A DNA stretch of 6,164 bases, from positions 1-6,164 of the forward strand of contig CADCWC010000254.1 of NCBI GenBank assembly GCA_902806305.1. Direction: 5' to 3'. Both the position numbers and the translations under genes were made by a program. This DNA is from an uncultured Thermoleophilia bacterium. GTDB lineage: Bacteria > Actinomycetota > Thermoleophilia > Gaiellales > F1-60-MAGs149. Under the pieces are notes generated by a model. That model ran no database searches, had not been told where the DNA came from, and saw nothing but the letters and a program-made list of their open reading frames with translations. This document shows positions 1 to 4,830 of this stretch, one piece after another. Every line of letters begins with the position of its first letter. Positions within the stretch are counted from its first letter, which is position 1.

Positions 1-25
1 CGCTAGTCGGGAGATGCTCAGGGTA

Positions 26-50
26 CGACCCGAGGCGCCGCCTCGGGTCG
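26..50. terminator. Perfect 25-nt inverted repeat, terminator-like or leader hairpin
   Basis: The arms CGACCCGAGGC (26-36) and GCCTCGGGTCG (40-50) are exact reverse complements around a 3-nt loop, giving an 11-bp, very GC-rich stem. No T-run follows, so it is not a classical intrinsic terminator, although many high-GC actinobacterial terminators lack one. It may end an upstream gene lying outside the window, act as a leader structure ahead of glpF, or be an operator. The symmetry is seen directly; the role is inference. Its position argues against starting glpF at the ATG at 14, because the hairpin would then be inside the coding sequence. Confidence 0.45.
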
Positions 51-80
51 GGACGAACCGACACGGGGAGGGCATCGCCG

Positions 81-137
81 ATGCAGTCACGACGACTGTC
101 GAGCACGCGCGTGGAGAGGTGGACGCCGTGGATGTGA
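81..137 (+). CDS. Possible 18-codon leader peptide upstream of glpF
   Basis: An ATG at 81 is preceded by GGGGAGGG (65-72) with an 8-nt spacer, which is an excellent ribosome binding site. The frame encodes MQSRRLSSTRVERWTPWM and stops at TGA 135-137. The stop region overlaps both candidate glpF starts (GTG 128 and GTG 134), an arrangement suited to translational coupling or a regulatory upstream reading frame. The peptide is basic and carries two consecutive CGA arginine codons after TCA, which look uncommon against the G/C-ending codons of the neighbours. That could mean ribosome pausing, or simply that it is not a gene. No leader-peptide family is recognised. Its short length makes chance occurrence quite possible. 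Confidence 0.3.
   Translation: MQSRRLSSTRVERWTPWM
113..119 (+). promoter_or_regulatory. Ribosome binding site deciding the glpF start
   Basis: GGAGAGG lies 8 nt before GTG 128. It favours that start over the in-frame ATG at 14, whose only purine-rich stretch (GGGAG, 9-13) abuts the codon with no spacer. GTG 134 would have a 14-nt spacer, which is too long. Confidence 0.6.
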
Positions 138-880
138 ACGACATCATCGTGGCGGAGGCGATCGGGACCGCGATCCTGATCGTGCTCGGCTGTGGCGTCG
201 TGGCGGGCGTCCTGCTCGACAAGTCCAAGGCCCAGAACGCGGGCTGGATCGTGATCACCTTCGGCTGGGGTCTCGCCGTCATGGCGGGCGCCTTCACCGT
301 CGGCGACTTCGGCGGAGCGCACCTCAATCCGGCCGTGACCCTCGGGCTCTGGGCCGCCGACCTGGTCGAGGGCGGCGACGTCCCCGAGTACATCATCGGG
401 CAGTTCATCGGCGCCTTCATCGGCGCGGTCATCGTCTGGGCGGCCTACCTCGCGCACTGGGGCGAGACGGAGGACCCCGGGCTCAAGCTCGCGGTCTTCT
501 CGACCGGCCCGGCGATCCGGAACACCGTCGCCAACGTGCTGACGGAGATCGTCGGCACGTTCATCCTGGTCTTCGGGATCCTCGGCATCGTGAACAACAC
601 CGGCACGGCGGGCAACGCAGCCGAGGGCATCGCGGGCAGCGGCGTCGCCCCGCTGCTCGTCGGTCTGCTCGTCGTCGGCATCGGCATGTCGCTCGGCGGG
701 CCGACGGGCTACGCCATCAACCCGGCGCGCGACCTCGGGCCGCGCATCGCCCACGCCGTGCTGCCGATTCCCGGCAAGGGCTCGTCGGACTGGGCCTACT
801 CCTGGGTGCCGGTGGTGGCGCCGATCATCGGCGGCGTGCTCGGCGGCCTCGCCTTCCGCGCCCTGTTCCCCACCGTCTGA
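128..880 (+). CDS. glpF: Glycerol uptake facilitator, aquaglyceroporin family
   Basis: This is an MIP-family channel of the cytoplasmic membrane that lets glycerol diffuse in down its gradient. From GTG 128 it has 250 residues, slightly shorter than E. coli GlpF. About six membrane segments are visible (near residues 6-30, 39-58, 85-108, 134-155, 173-190 and 224-246). The two pore half-helices carry NPA motifs at 67-69 (HLNPAVT) and 198-200 (AINPARDLGP). The selectivity-filter arginine is R201, and D202 after it is the residue typical of glycerol rather than water channels. By remembered alignment to E. coli GlpF, W47 matches filter residue W48 and Y195 replaces F200. An in-frame ATG at 14 would add 38 hydrophilic residues; it is rejected for lack of a spaced ribosome binding site and because a hairpin lies there. 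Stop TGA is 12 nt before glpK, so the two are almost certainly one operon, and glpK next door supports glycerol as the substrate. Confidence 0.93.
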   Translation: MDVNDIIVAEAIGTAILIVLGCGVVAGVLLDKSKAQNAGWIVITFGWGLAVMAGAFTVGDFGGAHLNPAVTLGLWAADLVEGGDVPEYIIGQFIGAFIGAVIVWAAYLAHWGETEDPGLKLAVFSTGPAIRNTVANVLTEIVGTFILVFGILGIVNNTGTAGNAAEGIAGSGVAPLLVGLLVVGIGMSLGGPTGYAINPARDLGPRIAHAVLPIPGKGSSDWAYSWVPVVAPIIGGVLGGLAFRALFPTV

Positions 881-892
881 CGAGGAGTCCCT

Positions 893-2413
893 ATGGCCAA
901 GTACGTCGCCGCCATCGATCAGGGCACGACCAGCACGCGGTGCATGATCTTCGACCACTCCGGCTCGGTCGTCGCCGTCGACCAGAAGGAGCACGAGCAG
1001 ATCTTCCCGAAGCCGGGCTGGGTCGAGCACGACGCCAAGGAGATCTGGCAGAACACGCAGGACGTCGTCGAGGGCGCGCTGCGGAAGACGGGCTCAGGCA
1101 AGGAGGAAATCGCGGCGGTCGGGATCACGAACCAGCGCGAGACCGCGCTCGTCTGGGACCGCAACACGGGCGAGCCGGTCTACAACGCGGTCGTCTGGCA
1201 GGACACGCGGACCGACCGGCTCGTGCAGGAGCTCGGCCGCGACGGCGGGCCCGACCGCTTCCGGCCGAAGGTCGGCCTGCCGCTGGCGACGTACTTCTCC
1301 GGGCCGAAGGTGATGTGGATCCTCGACAACGTCGAGGGCGCGCGCGAGCGGGCCGAGGCGGGCGACCTGGTGTTCGGCAACATGGACACCTGGCTGATCT
1401 GGAACCTGACCGGCGGCACGGACGGGGGCGTGTTCGCGACCGACCCGACCAACGCCAGCCGCACGCTGGCGATGGACCTCCAGACGCTGGACTGGGACGA
1501 CGAGATCCTCGGGATCATGGGGATCCCGCGCTCGATGATGCCGGAGATCCGCTTCTCGAGCGGCGAGTTCGGCACGATCAGCTCCGGGCCGCTGCAGGGC
1601 CTGCCGCTGGCGGGCGACCTCGGCGACCAGCAGGCGGCGGTGTTCGGCCAGACCTGCTTCGACATCGGCGACGCGAAGAACACCTACGGCACCGGCAACT
1701 TCATGCTGCTGAACACGGGCGAGGAGCTCGTGCACTCGAAGAACGGCCTGCTGACCACCGTCGGCTACAAGATCGGCGACGCGCCGCCCATCTACTGCCT
1801 GGAGGGGTCGATCGCGGTCACCGGCTCCTTCGTCCAGTGGCTGCGCGACAACCTGAAGCTGATCAAGGCGGCGCCGGAGGTCGAGGAGCTCGCGATGTCC
1901 GTCGAGGACAACGGCGGCTGCTACGCGGTCCCTGCGTTCTCGGGCCTGTTCGCGCCGTACTGGCGCAGCGACGCGCGCGGGGCGATCGTGGGTCTGACGC
2001 GCTACGTGAACGCCGGGCACATCGCCCGGGCGGTGCTCGAGGCCACGGCCTACCAGACGCGCGAGGTGCTGGAGGCCATGAACGCGGACTCCGGCGTCGA
2101 CCTGAAGGAGCTGAAGGTCGACGGGGGCATGGTCGGCAACGAGCTCCTGATGCAGTTCCAGGCCGACATCCTGGGCGTCCGGGTCGTGCGCCCGCAGGTG
2201 GCCGAGACCACCTCGCTGGGCGCGGCCTACGCCGCCGGCCTGGCGGTCGGCTTCTGGGGGTCGATCGACGAGCTGCGGCAGAACTGGCTCCAGGACAAGG
2301 AGTGGACGCCGCAGATGGACGAGACGCAGCGCGAGCAGGGCTTCCGCCAGTGGAAGAAGGCCGTCACGAAGACGTTCGACTGGGTCGAGGAGGAGGCGCA
2401 GGTCGGTGCCTGA
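893..2413 (+). CDS. glpK: Glycerol kinase
   Basis: This cytoplasmic FGGY-family kinase converts glycerol and ATP to sn-glycerol 3-phosphate and so traps glycerol entering through GlpF. At 506 residues it is full length. The N-terminal phosphate-binding motif DQGTTSTR is at 9-16. Glycerol-contacting residues are all present by remembered alignment to E. coli: R82 and E83 (in NQRET), W102, Y134 (in YFSGPKVMWILDN) and D245-Q246 (in GDQQAA). The second nucleotide-site segment GTGNFM is at 266-271 and the FGGY C-terminal segment VDGGMVGNELLMQF at 409-422. The loop at about 224-240 contains no histidine, so the HPr-phosphorylation site of many Firmicute enzymes is absent. That loop is also about two residues shorter than in E. 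coli and lacks the arginine that binds fructose 1,6-bisphosphate. Start ATG 893 follows GAGGAG (882-887) by 5 nt. The 3' end overlaps the next gene by 8 nt. The stretch APYWRSDARGAIVGLTR (354-370) looks actinobacterial. Confidence 0.96.
   Translation: MAKYVAAIDQGTTSTRCMIFDHSGSVVAVDQKEHEQIFPKPGWVEHDAKEIWQNTQDVVEGALRKTGSGKEEIAAVGITNQRETALVWDRNTGEPVYNAVVWQDTRTDRLVQELGRDGGPDRFRPKVGLPLATYFSGPKVMWILDNVEGARERAEAGDLVFGNMDTWLIWNLTGGTDGGVFATDPTNASRTLAMDLQTLDWDDEILGIMGIPRSMMPEIRFSSGEFGTISSGPLQGLPLAGDLGDQQAAVFGQTCFDIGDAKNTYGTGNFMLLNTGEELVHSKNGLLTTVGYKIGDAPPIYCLEGSIAVTGSFVQWLRDNLKLIKAAPEVEELAMSVEDNGGCYAVPAFSGLFAPYWRSDARGAIVGLTRYVNAGHIARAVLEATAYQTREVLEAMNADSGVDLKELKVDGGMVGNELLMQFQADILGVRVVRPQVAETTSLGAAYAAGLAVGFWGSIDELRQNWLQDKEWTPQMDETQREQGFRQWKKAVTKTFDWVEEEAQVGA
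2387..2396 (+). promoter_or_regulatory. Ribosome binding site of the acidic protein gene, inside glpK
   Basis: GAGGAGGAGG, encoding the acidic end of GlpK (WVEEEAQ), lies 9 nt before GTG 2406. It is a strong Shine-Dalgarno match in the last codons of the upstream gene, as expected for translational coupling. The same bases are required for glutamate codons, so the match is partly imposed by coding. Confidence 0.5.
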
Positions 2414-2906
2414 CCGGGACGACCGCCTGCCGGGCGAGCCCGAACCCCGGTTCAGCGAGGGGCAGGAGCAGGACGTCGAGACCGCCGAGAAGGAGCGCAT
2501 CGGCAACTTCGCGAGCCGCGAGGCGTCGGCCGAGGAGATCGGCCCGCTCGGCGAGCCGCCGGCCCACGAGCACGCCGTCCGCGACCGCGACGACCCGGCG
2601 GGAGCGGGCACGTCCGAGCGGCCGGGCTCGATCGCGGGCGACGCGCTCGACGACGACGTCCCGCGTGTCGAGGGCGACCGGCCGGGCCGCCTGCGAGGCG
2701 ATCTGACCGCCGGCCTGACCGACGTCATCGTCGGACCGGGAGACGACGAGATCGGTCGACGCGGGATCGACGACCAGGAGGACCGCCCGGAGCAGGAGCG
2801 GCACCGCCGGTTCAGCGAGGGGCAGGAGTCCGAGGGCGAGACGTCCGAGAAGGAGCGGCAGGGCGACTTCGCGACCGGTCAGCGCGAGGACGACGACGAC
2901 CGCTGA
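2406..2906 (+). CDS. Acidic, probably disordered protein with a duplicated FSEGQE block
   Basis: No family is recognised. The 166-residue product has 49 Asp/Glu (about 30%), 23 Arg/Lys, many Gly and Pro, and no Cys, Trp or Tyr; only about 100-110 (LTAGLTDVIVG) is hydrophobic. There is no signal peptide or membrane segment, so it is probably cytoplasmic and largely unfolded. A 23-residue block occurs twice, at 15-37 and 135-157, with 16 identical positions: RFSEGQE, three variable residues, then ET-x-EKER-x-G-x-FA. The tail is EDDDDR. GTG 2406 overlaps the glpK stop by 8 nt and has a strong ribosome binding site, so translation is probably coupled to glpK. Codons end almost entirely in G or C as in the neighbours, and the repeats show synonymous changes (ACC/ACG, CGC/CGG), which supports real coding. 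Function is unknown. Its position between glpK and glpD suggests expression with glycerol catabolism, but a general stress-type or protein-binding role is equally possible. Confidence 0.72.
   Translation: MPDRDDRLPGEPEPRFSEGQEQDVETAEKERIGNFASREASAEEIGPLGEPPAHEHAVRDRDDPAGAGTSERPGSIAGDALDDDVPRVEGDRPGRLRGDLTAGLTDVIVGPGDDEIGRRGIDDQEDRPEQERHRRFSEGQESEGETSEKERQGDFATGQREDDDDR
2447..2828 (+). repeat. Direct repeat pair with a 360-bp offset within the acidic protein gene
   Basis: Positions 2447-2468 and 2807-2828 are identical over 22 bases (beginning CCGGTTCAGC and ending GGGCAGGAG). Similarity continues for about 48 more bases at a lower level, including an identical CCGAGAAGGAGCG. The offset is exactly 120 codons, so the repeat is in frame and corresponds to the duplicated protein block. 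The span given covers both copies and the non-repeated DNA between them. Confidence 0.85.
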
Positions 2907-2932
2907 GCCGGTCGTCGTCGCGGCGACGACCG
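2891..2932 (+). terminator. Two mutually exclusive hairpins at the end of the acidic protein gene
   Basis: CGACGACGACCG (2891-2902) pairs perfectly with CGGTCGTCGTCG (2909-2920), a 12-bp stem whose 6-nt loop contains the TGA stop codon (2904-2906). The right arm can instead pair with a third copy: CGGTCGTCG (2909-2917) with CGACGACCG (2924-2932), a 9-bp stem with a 6-nt loop. The two cannot coexist. No T-run follows. The downstream hairpin would be free to form while a ribosome occupies the stop codon, and the upstream one after it leaves. Termination or mRNA 3'-end protection for the glpF-glpK transcript is the simplest reading. Part of the symmetry arises from repeated GAC and GTC triplets. 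Confidence 0.45.
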
Positions 2933-2953
2933 CGGTGGCCGGCGGGGGTGCAC

Positions 2954-2997
2954 CGAGGCCCTCGGCGGCCGCCGCGGCGGGCCTCGTCCCCGGGACG
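2954..2997. other. Cluster of GC-rich inverted repeats in the gap before glpD
   Basis: CGAGGCCC (2954-2961) is complementary to GGGCCTCG (2979-2986). Between them lies a 12-nt perfect palindrome, CGGCGGCCGCCG (2963-2974). Overlapping the right arm is a second symmetric element, CGTCCC-C-GGGACG (2985-2997). They could form a terminator, or the last could be an operator for glpD because it sits near the expected promoter. No known regulator motif is recognised. In DNA this GC-rich some symmetry is expected by chance, so the role is uncertain. Confidence 0.35.
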
Positions 2998-3013
2998 ACG
3001 GCGCAGGGTCGCG

Positions 3014-3019
3014 TACGCT
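3014..3019 (+). promoter_or_regulatory. Weak candidate -10 box for glpD
   Basis: TACGCT fits the loose actinobacterial TANNNT -10 pattern and lies 43 nt before the glpD start codon, leaving a leader of roughly 30 nt. No convincing -35 hexamer is seen 16-18 nt upstream. This is a tentative call, supported mainly by the 150-nt gap and hairpins that separate glpD from the genes before it. Confidence 0.2.
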
Positions 3020-3040
3020 GGCGGGGCGAACACCCGGATC

Positions 3041-3046
3041 AGGAGG
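3041..3046 (+). promoter_or_regulatory. Ribosome binding site of glpD
   Basis: AGGAGG, a full Shine-Dalgarno match, lies 10 nt before GTG 3057 and fixes that codon as the glpD start. Confidence 0.65.
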
Positions 3047-3056
3047 ACGGCCCACC

Positions 3057-4778
3057 GTGAGCTCGTCGCAACTCGGACAGGCCCAGCGGCTCGAGGCGCT
3101 CGCCCGCCTGCGTGACGAGACGTTCGACGTCGTCGTCGTCGGGGGCGGCGTGACGGGTGCGGGCGCTGCGCTCGACGCGGCCACCCGCGGGCTCTCGGTC
3201 GCGCTGCTCGAGCGGCGCGATCTGGCCGCGGGCACGTCGAGCCGGTCCTCGAAGCTGATCCATGGTGGGCTCCGGTACCTCGAGCAGCGCAACTTCGGGC
3301 TCGTGCGGGAGGCGCTCAAGGAACGGAGCCTGCTGCTGCAGCGACTCTGCCCCCATCTCGTCCACCCTGTGCCCTTCCTCCTGCCGCTCCAGGCGCAGTG
3401 GCAGCGACCGTACTACGGCGCCGGCGTCCTGCTGTACGACACCCTGGGCGGGGCCCGCGCCGTGCCGCACCATCGGCACCTCTCCCGACGGGCGGCGCTG
3501 CGCGAGGCTCCCGGGCTCCGCGCCGACGCGCTCGTCGGCGCGATCCAGTACTACGACGCGCAGGTCGACGACGCACGTCACACGCTGGCCGTCGCCCGGA
3601 CCGCCGCCGGCCTGGGCGCGGCCGTGGCCACCGGGGTCGAGATGGTGGACCTCCGGCGGGACGGCGCCCGGGTCGTGGGCGTCGAGGCGCGGGAGACCAC
3701 GACGGGTGAGCGGTTCGAGGTCCGGGGTCGCACGGTGGTCGTCGCGACGGGCGTGTGGACCGACGAGGCGCAGCAGCTCGTGGGCGGCTCGGCCGAGCTC
3801 AAGGTCCGCGCCTCGAAGGGCGTGCACTTCCTCATCCCTCGCGCCCGCTTCCGGTCGGACACAGGGCTGATCCTCCGCACCGAGAAGAGCGTCCTCTTCG
3901 TGATCCCGTGGGGGTCGCACTGGCTGATCGGCACCACGGACACCGACTGGACGCTCGACAAGACGCATCCGGCGGCCACGCGTCGCGACATCGACTACCT
4001 GCTCGAGCGCGTCAACGCCGTCTTCGTCGACCCGATCGGCCGTGAGGACATCGAGGGCGTCTACGCGGGTCTGCGGCCGCTCGTCTCGGCGGCGGACACG
4101 GCCTCCACGGCCCAGCTGAGCCGCGAGCACTCCGTGGTCACTCCGGCGCCTGGTCTGGTGGTCGTCGCGGGCGGCAAGTACACCACCTATCGCGTCATGG
4201 GGGAGGACGCCGTCGACGCGGCCGCGCGGTTCCTGCCCGGGTCCGTGCCCGCCTCGGCGACGGAGGACACGCCGCTCGTCGGGGCGGACGGCTACCACGC
4301 CCGCCTGAACGCCCGCGCGCGCATCGCGGCGACGCACGGCCTCACCGTTGCGCAGGTCGACCACCTGCTCGGGCGGTACGGGGGCGAGGTGGAGGAGGTG
4401 CTGCGGACCGCCGACGACGAACCCGAGCTGCTCCGACCGATCGAGGGTGCCGAGGAGTACCTCGCCGTCGAGGCCCGCTACGCCGCCACCCACGAGGCGG
4501 CCACCCACCTCGAGCACGTGCTGGCGCGGCGCACGCACATCGCGATCGAGACGAGGGATCGTGGCGTGGAGGCGGCCGAGGCCGTGGCCCGCCTGATGGC
4601 GCCGGCGCTCGGGTGGGACGAGGTCACGGTCAGAGGCGAGGTGGACGCCTACCGGGCCCAGGTCGAGGCCGAGCGGCTGTCGCAGGAACAGGCGACGGAC
4701 GAGGCCGCGAACGCGGTGCGCCTCGACGTCCCGGACGTCGGCGAGACCGACGCGGCGGGCGCCCTCTCCACGCGGTGA
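3057..4778 (+). CDS. glpD: FAD-dependent glycerol-3-phosphate dehydrogenase
   Basis: The enzyme oxidises sn-glycerol 3-phosphate, made by GlpK, to dihydroxyacetone phosphate and passes electrons through FAD to membrane quinones. It acts at the inner face of the cytoplasmic membrane. The product is 573 residues, longer than the 501 of E. coli GlpD. An FAD-binding Rossmann motif VVVVGGGVTGAG is at 25-36, with E52 after the second strand placed to contact the FAD ribose. The family signature RSSKLIHGGLRYLE is at 63-76 and the second signature GGKYTTYR at 372-379. R340 in AGLRPLV (337-343) probably matches the active-site arginine of E. coli GlpD. A helical C-terminal domain follows from about 408 to 540, then a variable hydrophilic tail of about 30 residues rich in Asp, Glu and Ala. 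The start is GTG with a clear ribosome binding site. It lies 150 nt after the acidic protein gene, so it may have its own promoter or be read through from glpF-glpK. The next gene is convergent. Confidence 0.95.
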   Translation: MSSSQLGQAQRLEALARLRDETFDVVVVGGGVTGAGAALDAATRGLSVALLERRDLAAGTSSRSSKLIHGGLRYLEQRNFGLVREALKERSLLLQRLCPHLVHPVPFLLPLQAQWQRPYYGAGVLLYDTLGGARAVPHHRHLSRRAALREAPGLRADALVGAIQYYDAQVDDARHTLAVARTAAGLGAAVATGVEMVDLRRDGARVVGVEARETTTGERFEVRGRTVVVATGVWTDEAQQLVGGSAELKVRASKGVHFLIPRARFRSDTGLILRTEKSVLFVIPWGSHWLIGTTDTDWTLDKTHPAATRRDIDYLLERVNAVFVDPIGREDIEGVYAGLRPLVSAADTASTAQLSREHSVVTPAPGLVVVAGGKYTTYRVMGEDAVDAAARFLPGSVPASATEDTPLVGADGYHARLNARARIAATHGLTVAQVDHLLGRYGGEVEEVLRTADDEPELLRPIEGAEEYLAVEARYAATHEAATHLEHVLARRTHIAIETRDRGVEAAEAVARLMAPALGWDEVTVRGEVDAYRAQVEAERLSQEQATDEAANAVRLDVPDVGETDAAGALSTR

Positions 4779-4814
4779 CGGCCGAAGCCGACGCGACGAG
4801 CAGGGGCGGACGCC

Positions 4815-4829
4815 CGCCGCTCCGCGGCG
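4815..4829. terminator. Stem-loop between convergent glpD and acyl-CoA synthetase genes
   Basis: CGCCGC (4815-4820) and GCGGCG (4824-4829) form a perfect 6-bp stem around TCC, inside the 52-nt gap between two convergent stop codons. This is where a bidirectional terminator would be expected. An alternative weaker pairing is GCGGA (4806-4810) with TCCGC (4821-4825). There is no T-run on either strand, so the call rests on position and symmetry. Confidence 0.4.
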
Positions 4830-4830
4830 C

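Noticed and set aside
14..127. Extension of glpF to the ATG at 14, adding 38 residues
   Set aside because: The purine stretch directly abuts the ATG, the added residues are hydrophilic and unlike MIP-family N-termini, a strong hairpin lies inside, and GTG 128 has a well-spaced ribosome binding site.
940..2706. Long plus-strand open frame of 588 codons overlapping glpK
   Set aside because: It is rich in Arg, Gly, Ala and Pro with no recognisable domain and lies over a clear glycerol kinase; long open shadow frames are normal in GC-rich DNA.
1094..2728. Long minus-strand open frame opposite glpK
   Set aside because: Low-complexity Arg/Leu/Val-rich translation with no motif; a mirror of glpK codon bias.
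2447..2828. The 22-bp direct repeats as target-site duplication of an insertion
   Set aside because: The repeats are in frame within one reading frame, extend as a protein-level repeat, and enclose no transposase or terminal inverted repeats.
2963..2974. Palindrome CGGCGGCCGCCG as a specific operator
   Set aside because: Short G/C-only palindromes are common by chance in DNA of this composition, and no regulator motif is recognised; kept only as part of the hairpin cluster.
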